From assembly GCF_003287285.1 (NCBI RefSeq), contig NZ_QMIG01000005.1, forward strand, positions 62,001-126,000: DNA of 64,000 nucleotides, read 5' to 3'. The notes under the pieces are model-generated. The model was not told where the DNA came from. It made no database searches and worked only from the letters and a program-made list of their open reading frames with translations. The DNA comes from Phytoactinopolyspora halophila (GTDB lineage Bacteria > Actinomycetota > Actinomycetes > Jiangellales > Jiangellaceae). Below, in pieces: positions 36,407-44,244 of the stretch. Numbering within the stretch: position 1 is the first letter of the stretch; each line of letters begins with the position of its first letter. A program made the translations under genes and the position numbers.

Positions 36407-37660
36407 TTACGTTGTGTCAGCCTCCTTTCGCTTCTTCGTCCTGGTTGCTGTTTCGATGGGAACGACGTTTGTCTGTTCGGTTGCCATCTGCGACATGCGG
36501 TCGGCGATCTGCCGGTCACGATCTTTGGCCGCGTGCCAGTAGATCTGCGCTGCCTGAGCCGTCTTGTGCCTCAGGCGCTGCATGAGTTCTGCGGGGGAGG
36601 CCCCGGCTGCTGCGGCCAGCATGGAACCGAGATGGCGAAGATCATGCGGACGTATGTCTGGACGGCCGATCTTCTTCTTTGCAGCGTTGAACACCTTGTG
36701 CAGGGACGACAGAGACATGTACCCGCCCTGCTTCGCAGGGAACAGCAGGTCGTGCGGATTCAAATGGTCGATGTACTTCTGTACGTCGGGTATGACGTGC
36801 GGTGGAATGGCGACGTCGCCACCCTCGCCTGATTTTGGCGTGTCTTCGTGCCATTCGCCCTTGGTACGGGTTACGCCACGGTCGACATGAAGCACGCCGG
36901 TGCATCCGGCATCGGGGCAGTTCTCCCGTGATGCATCGCATTGATGGCGAATCCGCACGTCCCGCTTCTGCAATGCTGTCAGCTCACCGAATCGGACGGC
37001 GCACCATGCATAGAGCAGCACGAGCAGCCGGTACCGCTCGGGCAAGGCTGCGATGAGTGCGCCTAGCTCGTCTATGGATAGCGGCCGGATAGGACGGCGT
37101 CGCTTGGTTGAACCTGCTCCGTCGATTTCCGGTGGCATCGCGGCGATGAGCTTTCGCTTGTGCGCCGTTCGCAATATCGACCGCACGAGCGAGTACGCGT
37201 GAGCATTCTGAGTCAAATGATCGGCATCGAGCGAGTGATACCAACTCTCGAAGGTGTCAGCGTCGGCTACCTGTTCCAGCTCAAGGTCGCCGAATGTCGG
37301 GTAGATGACCCGGTCGAGAAGGCTCTCGTAGTGAGTTCTTGTGCGAGGCTTCAGCGGGGTGCCGCGACGTGTCCGACGCGTCCTCACCCACTCATCGGCA
37401 AAAGGCCGGAAGATCGCGATCTCAGGCGGTTCTTCTTTGCTCGGAGGCTTCCAACGACCTGCTTCAATCTCTTGCCGTACCCACGCCAAGTAGTCCAGCG
37501 CTCTCTTCTTGGTGGAGAATGTTCGCGGACCGAGATCGTGGTTGTCATCACTCACGACGCGGGCGCTGTGCCACGCCCCATTCAGCCTCCACCGAGCCTG
37601 AAACCGGCCAGACGGCAGCCTGCGCACGTTCCCAAACTGTGCGCGGGGCTCATTGCTCAT
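36407..37660 (-). CDS. Tyrosine site-specific integrase
   Basis: This 417-residue phage-type integrase has the catalytic residues Arg223 (CAVRFGELTAL), His339 and Arg342 (HDLRH), His365 (LRHKTAQAA) and Tyr374 (QIYWHAAKD). An N-terminal arm-binding part precedes a core-binding SAM-like region. Between Arg223 and the His box is an insert with H239, C241, C248 and C253 that could bind zinc. It lies 154 bp from the right attachment repeat, as usual for tRNA-targeting elements, and is intact. Confidence 0.95.
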   Translation of the reverse strand: MSNEPRAQFGNVRRLPSGRFQARWRLNGAWHSARVVSDDNHDLGPRTFSTKKRALDYLAWVRQEIEAGRWKPPSKEEPPEIAIFRPFADEWVRTRRTRRGTPLKPRTRTHYESLLDRVIYPTFGDLELEQVADADTFESWYHSLDADHLTQNAHAYSLVRSILRTAHKRKLIAAMPPEIDGAGSTKRRRPIRPLSIDELGALIAALPERYRLLVLLYAWCAVRFGELTALQKRDVRIRHQCDASRENCPDAGCTGVLHVDRGVTRTKGEWHEDTPKSGEGGDVAIPPHVIPDVQKYIDHLNPHDLLFPAKQGGYMSLSSLHKVFNAAKKKIGRPDIRPHDLRHLGSMLAAAAGASPAELMQRLRHKTAQAAQIYWHAAKDRDRQIADRMSQMATEQTNVVPIETATRTKKRKEADTT

Positions 37661-37813
37661 GATGCCGTCCCTGAGATTCGTGCCACTGGCGTGCCACTGT
37701 CAGAGTACATCGATGGCACTTCGAATCCAAGGATGTCAATGGTGGCCTTCATAAAGTCGCAGCTCATAGGCAACTTGTGCGAGCATTGCGAACTCTCAAC
37801 GAACTATGGCGTA

Positions 37814-37838
37814 TCTGGTTCGAACCCAGCTGCGCCCA
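37814..37838 (+). repeat. attR: duplicated tRNA-Val 3' end
   Basis: This is an exact 25-bp copy of 19506-19530. The upstream arms of the tRNA are missing, so this is the duplicated end created by integration. Flanking bases differ at both ends. Confidence 0.9.
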
Positions 37839-37935
37839 CCAGAAGATCGTTGTTCAAACCGCTGACATCGGCGGTGCCGATGCCTTCGTCTGAGGTCACG
37901 GTGAGCTTGTGGGAGAAGGCTTCGGCCACAACCCG

Positions 37936-38973
37936 TCAGCGGATGCCGGCCAGTGCCTCACCAAGGGGTGTGCGGGTGTGCAGGACCCGCACACCGGTGC
38001 GGCGGCTGTCGACGAGTCCGGCGTCGCGGAGCACGGTGAGGTGGTACGAGGCGGTGGACACGGCGATGTCGGTCAGCTCGGCGCATTCGGAGGTAGACAG
38101 GGGCTGCTGGAGCTCGAGGATGAGGCGGGCGCGGGCCTGTCCGAGCAGGGCGGTGAGCGCGTCGAGCACGTCGGCTCCGTCTCGGTGCCACGTTTCGGAA
38201 ACGCCGTGTGCGGGGTAGAAGATCGTCGGCTGCGCGGGGCGTTCGGTGAGTACCGTGCAGCCGCGGGTGGGCATCATCACCGAGGGCACCAGCACGAGGC
38301 CGGTGCCGCCGCAGTCGACGATCTCCTCATGACGGCGCATCTGCACCCGGACGGCCTCGTCGGCCCAGGTGATGGTGGAGTGCAGGGTGGCGGCCATGTG
38401 GGCGAGGCCCGCGTCGCTGCTGCGGCGGGCGCGGACGGCGATGTCGGCGCGCGACAGGTGGAGCATCTGCGGCCAGACCGGGCTGAGTAGCGTACCCCAT
38501 AGCTCTCGCCACGCGTCCGCGATCACCTGTCGGGCGTGGTCCGGCGCGGCGATCAGGTCACGGATCTCCTGCTGCCGGGTGCCGGTGGAGCGGAGCACCA
38601 TCTTCTCCAGGTCGAACCGCAGCCGCTCGTCGGGCACTTCCCGCAGCCGCTCCAGCTCATCCTCGGGGGTCATGTCACCCGACGGTGTCGCGGTGAGGAA
38701 GTCGGGCATGTAGCCGTCAGCCCCGCAGATCACCGCGAGCAGCCGGAACGCCTCGCTCCGGGTCTGCTGCTGCACCGTGCGGAACCATCCCCACTGCAGC
38801 GGCGCGGTGTGAGGGCGCAGCAGGACGCGCACGGCGTGGACCAGCTCGTGCCCGGGGGAGATGCCGAACCGGACCGTTGAGATGTCGCTGGATCCCAGCC
38901 GGAACTCCACGAACTTTCGATCCACATCGAAAGCGTAGTCGACACCGTGCGTATCCGTGGAGAGTGGAGTCAT
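37936..38973 (-). CDS. ArsR-type regulator with N-terminal DUF5937-like domain
   Basis: The 345-residue protein ends in an ArsR winged helix (SECAELTDIAVSTASYHLTVLRDAGLVDSRRTGVRVLHT, about residues 290-335). The long N-terminal part (FDVDRKFVEFRLGSSDIS...) resembles the DUF5937 sensor found in actinobacterial ArsR-like proteins. No metal-binding cysteine box is visible. ATG 38973 (MTPLSTDTHG) is chosen; in-frame codons further up cross into the divergent cupin gene. The cupin starts 34 bp away and is the likely target. Confidence 0.82.
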   Translation of the reverse strand: MTPLSTDTHGVDYAFDVDRKFVEFRLGSSDISTVRFGISPGHELVHAVRVLLRPHTAPLQWGWFRTVQQQTRSEAFRLLAVICGADGYMPDFLTATPSGDMTPEDELERLREVPDERLRFDLEKMVLRSTGTRQQEIRDLIAAPDHARQVIADAWRELWGTLLSPVWPQMLHLSRADIAVRARRSSDAGLAHMAATLHSTITWADEAVRVQMRRHEEIVDCGGTGLVLVPSVMMPTRGCTVLTERPAQPTIFYPAHGVSETWHRDGADVLDALTALLGQARARLILELQQPLSTSECAELTDIAVSTASYHLTVLRDAGLVDSRRTGVRVLHTRTPLGEALAGIR

Positions 38974-39007
38974 CGGGCAGCCAGCCCTCACCAGAAGGAG
39001 AACCCTC

Positions 39008-39358
39008 ATGACCACTCCGCTCGTGATCCCCGCAGCCGACATCCGTATCTCCGGTAGCCGCACCCTCCGCTTCGAAGGGGAGGCGCACGGGTCGAACGTG
39101 TCGTTCTTCCTCGTCACCAGCGACCCTGGACAAGGTCCCGACCTGCACCGCCACCCCTACGACGAGACCTGGACCGTCCTGGAAGGCGAGGCGACCATAG
39201 TCGTCGGCGACGAGAAGGTCACGGCCCGCGCGGGCGACACCGCCGTCGCCCCCGCGAAAGCCTGGCACCGGTTCACCAACACCGGCACCGGAACGCTCCG
39301 GATCGTCTGCATTCACGCCTCCCCGGTGATAATCCAGGAGTTCGCCGACCAGCCCTGA
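39008..39358 (+). CDS. Single-domain cupin protein
   Basis: This 116-residue beta-barrel protein has metal ligands His, His and Glu in DLHRHPYDETWTVLEGEA and a fourth His in KAWHRFTN. Such cupins are often isomerases, dioxygenase-like enzymes or sensors; the function is unknown. ATG 39008 has AAGGAG upstream. It is divergent from the ArsR-like regulator, with only 34 bp between starts. Its stop is almost fused to the antitoxin remnant that follows. Confidence 0.85.
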   Translation: MTTPLVIPAADIRISGSRTLRFEGEAHGSNVSFFLVTSDPGQGPDLHRHPYDETWTVLEGEATIVVGDEKVTARAGDTAVAPAKAWHRFTNTGTGTLRIVCIHASPVIIQEFADQP

Positions 39359-39359
39359 G

Positions 39360-39587
39360 CTGAGCGCCGCTCAGGATTTGCTCCAAGCGGCGCTGGCACT
39401 GCCCGCACATGATCGTGCCGACGTGGCTGCTGAACTCTTGGCTAGTTTGCATGAGCGGCCGGAGGCTGATCGACAGGACGTCGAGGCTGCCTGGGCTCAT
39501 GAGATCGAGCGCCGAGCCCGGCGCGTGAAGGCTGGCGATTCCGCGGGTGAAGCGCGCGCAGATGGCCGCGCTCGCCTTGCTGACTGA
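39360..39587 (+). pseudogene. Truncated addiction-module antitoxin, second copy
   Basis: The frame from 39360 reads LSAAQDLLQAALALPAHDRA..., matching residue 4 onward of the element antitoxin at 33609; the normal start is lost at the junction with the cupin stop. It ends early at TGA 39587, shortly before the equivalent C-terminus. Only a TTG at 39378 could act as start. I regard it as broken. Confidence 0.7.
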
Positions 39588-39598
39588 CTCGCCCAGCG

Positions 39599-39735
39599 TT
39601 GAATTACCACCTCCGGATCGAGCCCGAAGCATCGGCGGAGCTCGAAGAGGCCATCCTGTGGTACGAAAAGCAACGTGCCGGTCTTGCTCGGAGTTGCTCG
39701 ATGCGATAGATGTGCTCATGGCGCATATCGACCGC
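39599..39735 (+). pseudogene. Truncated ParE/RelE-type toxin, second copy
   Basis: A TTG at 39599 begins LNYHLRIEPEASAELEEAIL followed by WYEKQRAGLARS, a textbook ParE/RelE N-terminus. A frameshift near 39690 moves the continuation (ELLDAIDVLMAHID) into another frame, and the gene is cut at about 39735 where HTH sequence on the other strand begins. About half the toxin is missing. Confidence 0.75.
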
Positions 39736-39906
39736 TCTGGCTATTCGGATCATGCCTCGCCGCCAAATCTGGTATGCCCTCAGGTGATCGGCATGGATCA
39801 CCTGACGAATGGTGCGCTCGCTGACATCCAAGTACTCGGCGGAAGCGGTCACGCTTAACAGTTCGCGCGCCGGAGCACGCCGCTTGCGAGTCTTCGCCGC
39901 GGTCAC
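39604..39906 (-). pseudogene. Truncated HTH (excisionase-like) gene, second copy
   Basis: From GTG 39906 the first 57 residues match the element protein at 32991 (RELLSVTASAEYLDVSERTI, RRGMIRIAR). The last part of the winged helix (VDLDAVLYE) is replaced after about 39736 by readthrough of the opposite-strand toxin remnant. The product may be made, but the domain is incomplete. Confidence 0.7.
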
Positions 39907-39977
39907 AACACCTCACCACCCTGCATGGCAGGACTCTCATTGCCGAGAGGGTGTGCGGGGTGCTCCGTATCCACTTG
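39902..39977. repeat. Imperfect direct repeat 1 (HTH 5' region)
   Basis: It begins GTCACAACACCTCACCACCC and ends near CTCCGTATCCACTTG, and is similar along its length to 43105-43180. The corresponding region in the element lies at about 32928-32995 on the other strand. The two outer copies flank about 3.1 kb. Confidence 0.75.
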
Positions 39978-40165
39978 CCCCGACATCCGGCGGGCGGCGC
40001 GGTCGCGTTGGCGTCTGTACCGGTGCGGCAGCGCTCGCACGGTGATCCAGACTCTCGGAGGTGAGGTGCACTGTCAGGTCCCTTGTCAGGACGGGCCTGA
40101 CCCTTGAATCCGCGGCCGGGTCGCCGGATAATTAACGATGTCGGAAATTCGATATGGAGGGTCTC

Positions 40166-40630
40166 ATGGCACGGGTTAGGGTCTACAAGCGCACCTCCGA
40201 TGACGCTCCAACCGAGCTTGATGGGTGGTTCGACTCAGGCAGAGCGGAGAAGTACGAGTCTCGTGTTGACACGGACCGAACGCTTCGGCGGGGAAAGCAG
40301 CGAGCACCCCAGGTGCTATACCACACCGAGGATGGGGCGTGGGTCAGGGAGATGCAGCTTGGGCTGTCGATGGAGCCACATCGGGAGTTCATCAGCGAGG
40401 CCGCGGCTCACGACTGGCTGACGCGAAACGGCCACGAGGGTGTGGCGGACGATCTGATCGATCTGCCGCGCGAGCAGGGTCCTGGGCGGCCCGAGATCGG
40501 CGGAACTGTTCAGGTACGGCTAGGTCGGCCGCTGCTTCCGCAAGTGGATGATTTTGCCAGGCGACAGGATTGCAGTAGAGCCGAAGCTATTCGCCGGCTG
40601 ATCACGGCTGGGTTGGAGGCGACTGGGTAG
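40166..40630 (+). CDS. Hypothetical protein with C-terminal ribbon-helix-helix
   Basis: The 154-residue protein has a charged N-terminal half (ARVRVYKRTSDDAPTELDGW) and a C-terminal RHH-like segment (VQVRLGRPLLPQVDDFARRQDCSRAEAIRRLITAGLEA). ATG 40166 is preferred because GGAGG lies six bases before it; the ATG at 40154 overlaps that site. No toxin gene is adjacent, so it may be a free regulator or an orphan antitoxin. Confidence 0.7.
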   Translation: MARVRVYKRTSDDAPTELDGWFDSGRAEKYESRVDTDRTLRRGKQRAPQVLYHTEDGAWVREMQLGLSMEPHREFISEAAAHDWLTRNGHEGVADDLIDLPREQGPGRPEIGGTVQVRLGRPLLPQVDDFARRQDCSRAEAIRRLITAGLEATG

Positions 40631-40685
40631 GTCTCTGGTGGAGCTGTGCGTCAGCGCACAGCTCCACCAGCGCGGGTCGGTTAGG

Positions 40686-41114
40686 TCAGCATCTCACCAG
40701 GCCATCGAAGGAGCCGGGCGTGTACCAGGTATGCCGCCATTGGTCTCCCGACAGCGTGTAGTGGCAGGAGCTGTCCGGACCGAAGGCGACGATCGCCTTC
40801 ACCCTGTAGTTGCCGATGCAGTTGCTGATGACATCGACCCACTTGGAGTAGAAGTTCTCATCGGGGTCGGTCACGAAACAGGTCGGCGCGGGGTCGGCGG
40901 CGGCAAGGTTCGGAAGGAATCCGTCCGGATCGACCGAGGTCGGCACTTCCTGGCCCATGTAGGACGGTTTCGTCTCGCCAGTGGACGTCGAGCCTTCTTT
41001 CGACTCTGCGGCTGTCGCTGGCGCCGCAAATACTGCGATCAGCAGCGCGAGTACCGCGATAGTGACGGCAGCGAGTCGCTGTAATGGCTGTTGCCGCATA
41101 CTGGTTGTACTCAC
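40686..41114 (-). CDS. Small secreted protein with four cysteines
   Basis: This 142-residue protein has a clear signal peptide: a short basic start, the hydrophobic stretch LAAVTIAVLALLIAVFAAPA, and an ATAA-type cleavage site near residue 35. The mature part has four cysteines (APTCF, SNCIG, SSCHY and a C-terminal VRC), probably two disulfides, and a pattern YRVKAIVAFGPDSSC seen in other actinomycete exported proteins. GTG 41114 follows AAAGGTGTGAT. The function is unknown. Confidence 0.75.
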   Translation of the reverse strand: MSTTSMRQQPLQRLAAVTIAVLALLIAVFAAPATAAESKEGSTSTGETKPSYMGQEVPTSVDPDGFLPNLAAADPAPTCFVTDPDENFYSKWVDVISNCIGNYRVKAIVAFGPDSSCHYTLSGDQWRHTWYTPGSFDGLVRC

Positions 41115-41355
41115 CGATGATCACACCTTTCAGCATCGAGTGTCGGTGGGTTGCAAGGGGCGGCCCTGTGCGGTGACACGGGGCCGCCCCGTGACCACGT
41201 TCTGGTTCCGCGGCGCGCCTGAAGCAGGGTGGTGGGATCATCGTGCGCTGCGATGCGTTGCGGTGTCCCCCTCTAAAATGGGGAGTCTTTGCATTCGCCA
41301 GGCGCGGCCGGGCGGTCAACTCGTACCGTCTCTGATGCCGGCGATCGTGTACTCG

Positions 41356-41976
41356 TCACGACGCATCGCTGGTCATGAAGCGATATGCGTGACACAACAG
41401 TTCTCTGCGGTTTGCGGCACCGGTCTTGAGCCGAATGTTGTCAACGTGGTATTTGACCGTGCTCGGCTGAACGTGCCGGGCCTCGGCGATCTCGCGGTTG
41501 GTCATGCCTCGTGCGAGAAGGCGGAACGTCTCCAGCTCGGCGGCGGTGAGATGCTTGAGTGCCGCATCAAGTTCGGGCATGTGGCCGTGTTCCAGATGCT
41601 CCCAGATTGCCTGTGCCACCCAGACGCCGTAGCTGGCCGCAGCCGTGATACCTAATGCGAGTGTCTCAGGTGGGTCGTCGGCAAGAACGAGTCCGCGAAC
41701 AATTCGCGTGCCGATCAGGGCCGACAGCTCATCGCGGCTAGCCCGCTCAACGACAAGTACCACAGGAGCATGGACCGATACGGTGCCACGCCCTGCGGGA
41801 TCGAGCATGCGAGGCGACGTGATGATCAGGTCGACATCTGCGTGCCGACCGTCCGTAGTGAACTTGCGAACCGACAAGTCCCACGTCGGCAACAGCGGCT
41901 GACTGCCCAGGTACCGCTCAGCGCGGTCCGAATGATTGGGCGGAAGCGAGATTCCGACTCGAAGAGATTGCGCCAT
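41356..41976 (-). CDS. LuxR-type response regulator-like transcription factor
   Basis: The 206-residue protein ends in a LuxR helix-turn-helix (LTAAELETFRLLARGMTNREIAEARHVQPSTVKYHVDNI). The N-terminal 130 residues resemble a receiver fold, but a typical DD...D...K phosphorylation set is not obvious, so it may be atypical. ATG 41976 has a GGGGGT-like ribosome site; in-frame codons up to 42129 are not needed. No sensor kinase is adjacent. The nearest gene downstream is the secreted protein. Confidence 0.8.
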   Translation of the reverse strand: MAQSLRVGISLPPNHSDRAERYLGSQPLLPTWDLSVRKFTTDGRHADVDLIITSPRMLDPAGRGTVSVHAPVVLVVERASRDELSALIGTRIVRGLVLADDPPETLALGITAAASYGVWVAQAIWEHLEHGHMPELDAALKHLTAAELETFRLLARGMTNREIAEARHVQPSTVKYHVDNIRLKTGAANRRELLCHAYRFMTSDAS

Positions 41977-42183
41977 CGAAAGACCCCCTGGCGCAGCGTG
42001 TTGCCGAGCCAGCACCCCGCCCCCTGCTGACGCGGGCACGCCCCTGTGTCTGGTAAGTGCCGCGCAATTCGTCTGAACGATCACGATATTGGTCAGATCG
42101 ATCGCCAACAAGGGGCCAGAGACGGGCACAACAACCCCGGCAACGAGGTCGTCAACAAGCCAGCTTCGCCCGTGCTCGGGGAC

Positions 42184-42399
42184 TCAAGCAGTCCAACCGT
42201 CTCGACAGCACCGAGCTTCCTGACCAGACGCTCCGTGAGGGCATCCGCTGGCTCGGTCATACACGCCAGAAACATCTTGGACCGAGTCATCGCTGATCCC
42301 AAGCTGCGCGGCCACCCCAGCAAGCGTCAGCCCTTCTCCGTACAGGCGTGCCGCCTCCGCACGGGTCGTGTCGGCGAGTTCCAGTCGACGTGGCTCCAA
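42184..42399 (-). pseudogene. Recombinase-type HTH fragment
   Basis: The minus strand reads PRRLELADTTRAEAARLYGEG then LTLAGVAAQLGISDDSV, the kind of HTH found at the C-terminus of resolvases and in transposases. The sequence then degenerates. No catalytic domain accompanies it. The wider gap 41977-42450 contains nothing else recognisable. Confidence 0.5.
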
Positions 42400-42450
42400 A
42401 GCGGGAGATGAGTGTGGCTGAACAGCGGTATAAGGCCGTGCTGGCGTTGA

Positions 42451-42879
42451 TCAGCGTGGAAGCGATAGCTCACGGAGTGCGTTGCCGCCGTCGACGAACA
42501 GCCGCCCTTGCGGGGTGAGTGCGTCGGCGATGCGTTGCAAGGCGATCTGGCCGGCTTTCGGATGTCGTCCGTCGAGGGCGCCGACCCGGACGGCGAAGGC
42601 GAGATCGAACGGCTGCTCGTCCGGGTCGAGTTCGAAGTCTTCGACGGCGACTTGACGGAGGCTCATGATGCCGGCGTCAATCTCGGTGGCGGCGTTTTTC
42701 TCCGCCTGGGTGATGCTTTTGGAGGAGCGGTCAATCATGCAGATGTGCCCGTCGCCGATGCGCCCGGCAACGGCTCTTGCGGCGGCACCGGACCCGCCAC
42801 CGATCTCCAGCACCCGCATCCCGGGGGTGAGAGGAAGCGCGTCGACGATCGCCGCCAAGCGTGGAGACAGGGCGCTCAT
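42451..42879 (-). CDS. Short class I SAM-dependent methyltransferase
   Basis: The 142-residue protein contains the SAM-binding motif I (MRVLEIGGGSGAAARAVA), an acidic motif II-like strand end (HICMIDRS) and a PFDLAFAVRVGAL strand. It is short for the family, lacking substrate-recognition additions, but the core is complete. ATG 42879 is chosen; an open frame upstream lacks family sequence. The target is unknown. It lies inside the repeat-flanked 3-kb insert. Confidence 0.8.
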   Translation of the reverse strand: MSALSPRLAAIVDALPLTPGMRVLEIGGGSGAAARAVAGRIGDGHICMIDRSSKSITQAEKNAATEIDAGIMSLRQVAVEDFELDPDEQPFDLAFAVRVGALDGRHPKAGQIALQRIADALTPQGRLFVDGGNALRELSLPR

Positions 42880-43072
42880 GCTGGGTTGTCCTCGGGATCG
42901 TCGATCCGGTAGTGCTATCAGCCGGTCCAGGATGTCAGCGACCTCGACGACCCCACGGGTCGTCCGCCAACCAGTCGAGTGCCCGCCTGAGAAGACTGTA
43001 CAGGCCCACCGTGTCCGGGTCATCCAGATCCTGGTTCTTCTTGGTGATGGTGCTGTGATCGGCCGTGGCTAC

Positions 43073-43107
43073 CGGATCATGCCTCGTCGTCGAATCTCGC
43101 TCTGTCA
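43073..43107 (-). pseudogene. Scrap of a third HTH gene copy
   Basis: On the minus strand the bases read EIRRRGMIR, identical in core to the IRRRGMIRI segment of the HTH protein at 32991, and they join directly to the 5' flank of that gene. The start and recognition helix are deleted. Confidence 0.65.
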
Positions 43108-43180
43108 CAACACCTCACCACCCCTGCGGTAGGTGTTGCCCTTTGCCGAGAAGGTGCGCACGGCGCTCCGTGTCCATTCT
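43105..43180. repeat. Imperfect direct repeat 2 (HTH 5' region)
   Basis: GTCACAACACCTCACCACCC then TTTGCCGAGAAGGTGCGC and CTCCGTGTCCATTCTG align with 39902-39977 and with the reverse strand of about 32928-32995. The gap 42880-43257 contains no intact gene. Confidence 0.75.
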
Positions 43181-43257
43181 GTCGGATGCGGACGTCAGAA
43201 TGAGCCATCGGAGAAATAAAAATAGTCGGCTCATCAAGCACATCTGTTGGAGGAACC

Positions 43258-43545
43258 GTGTGGATTATCGCTGGCCACCTGATCGTTGACGCCGAGCACC
43301 GGGATGCGTTTGTCGATGCTCATACCGATCTTGTTCGCCGGGCGCGGGAAGCGCCAGGATGCCTCGATCTGGCTATCACCGCAGACCCTGTCGACCCGAG
43401 ACGAGTCAACAACTACGAGCGCTGGGATTCGTGGGAGTCGATCGAGGCGTGGCGGGCAGTGGCTGCCGCTCCCGACACCGGGATCGACATGATCGATGGT
43501 CACGTGATGGCCTACGAGGTCGCGACCGAACGGTCGCCCTTCTGA
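43258..43545 (+). CDS. ABM-domain monooxygenase-like protein, outer copy
   Basis: This 95-residue paralogue of 32557-32844 has the same ends (WIIAGHLIVDAEHRD, AYEVATERSPF) with about fifteen conservative changes, mostly D/E, V/I and Y/F. It starts with GTG at 43258 after TTGGAGG, whereas the element copy uses ATG. The retained frame suggests selection after duplication. Its divergent HTH partner is reduced to a scrap at 43073. Confidence 0.85.
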   Translation: MWIIAGHLIVDAEHRDAFVDAHTDLVRRAREAPGCLDLAITADPVDPRRVNNYERWDSWESIEAWRAVAAAPDTGIDMIDGHVMAYEVATERSPF

Positions 43546-43608
43546 ACGACGAGCGTCGTGGGGTGGGCGTCGCTGTTGAACGGATATGTGATCGATGAAC
43601 GTGGCGCT

Positions 43609-44244
43609 CTATTCGTGCGGGTCGGCAGCGAAGCTGACCGGTTGTCTGAGGATGGTGCGCAGCTTCTCGGGTGCCACCTTGCGGAAGTCACTGAGGTAGA
43701 TCTCGTGATGCTTGCCGACCATGCGCAGGCCATTCTCTGGGATGAACGCGTGGTGCATCCGGGCGAGCACGTCCGCCTCGTTGTCGAAGGAGCCGACGTG
43801 CAGTGTTTGCACGCACCGGCCTTCGGACAGCGGCTCCAGGCGAACGTCGTCGAGCCGTGCCGGACGGTTCTTGGCTCCGGCCTGCTCGACTGCGGTGGTG
43901 AACATGTCGTGATCTATCCAGTCCGGCACCATGATCATCAGCGTCCACTCCCACCGTGACTTGTCTCGCGCCACCGTGAAGGTATCCATGTTCTCGGCCC
44001 ACCACAGCCCTTCGAGTGGCATGACGACGTAGTCGCGTCCGAGGTCTCGCTTGCTGGCGAATTTCAGCTTGTAGGCCACCGGATAGAGCGCTCTGATCGC
44101 CTCGGCGAAGGCCGGTGAGGTGTTCGGGTCGCCGTGGCCGTCGACCATGAGGTACTGCATGTCGGGCACGTCGACGATCCGGAATTGGCCTCGTGTCGCC
44201 CGGTAGGCGTCGAGACTCTTCTTGAAGTCAGTCTTGCCTGTCAT
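43609..44244 (-). CDS. GyrI-like small-molecule-binding protein
   Basis: This 211-residue stand-alone protein belongs to the GyrI/SOUL-like superfamily type (FRIVDVPDMQYLMVDGHGDPN, LEGLWWAENMDTF, EWTLMIMVPDWI, CVQTLHVGSFDNEADVLARMHH). Such proteins bind hydrophobic compounds or hydrolyse electrophiles. ATG 44244 lies 17 bases inside the end of the PadR gene, so the two are one transcript. A PadR-controlled GyrI-like gene is a frequent arrangement in multidrug-response loci. Confidence 0.85.
   Translation of the reverse strand: MTGKTDFKKSLDAYRATRGQFRIVDVPDMQYLMVDGHGDPNTSPAFAEAIRALYPVAYKLKFASKRDLGRDYVVMPLEGLWWAENMDTFTVARDKSRWEWTLMIMVPDWIDHDMFTTAVEQAGAKNRPARLDDVRLEPLSEGRCVQTLHVGSFDNEADVLARMHHAFIPENGLRMVGKHHEIYLSDFRKVAPEKLRTILRQPVSFAADPHE

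Larger units (their letters stand above)
19531..37838. mobile_element. tRNA-Val-integrated mobilizable element, about 18.3 kb
   Basis: The element is bounded by an exact 25-bp repeat of the tRNA-Val 3' end, with a tyrosine integrase adjacent to the right boundary. It carries a MobF relaxase-helicase, GntR/DUF6907 regulators, several TA modules and a putative defence cluster. No coupling ATPase, VirB4 or FtsK-like TraB is seen, so an integrative mobilizable element or a decayed actinomycete ICE is more likely than a complete conjugative element. Confidence 0.85.

Noticed and set aside
37839-37935. Minus-strand stretch reading VVAEAFSHKLTVTSDEGIGT after the ArsR stop
   Set aside because: Open but without start or recognised family; it runs into the tRNA 3' repeat and cannot be supported as a gene.
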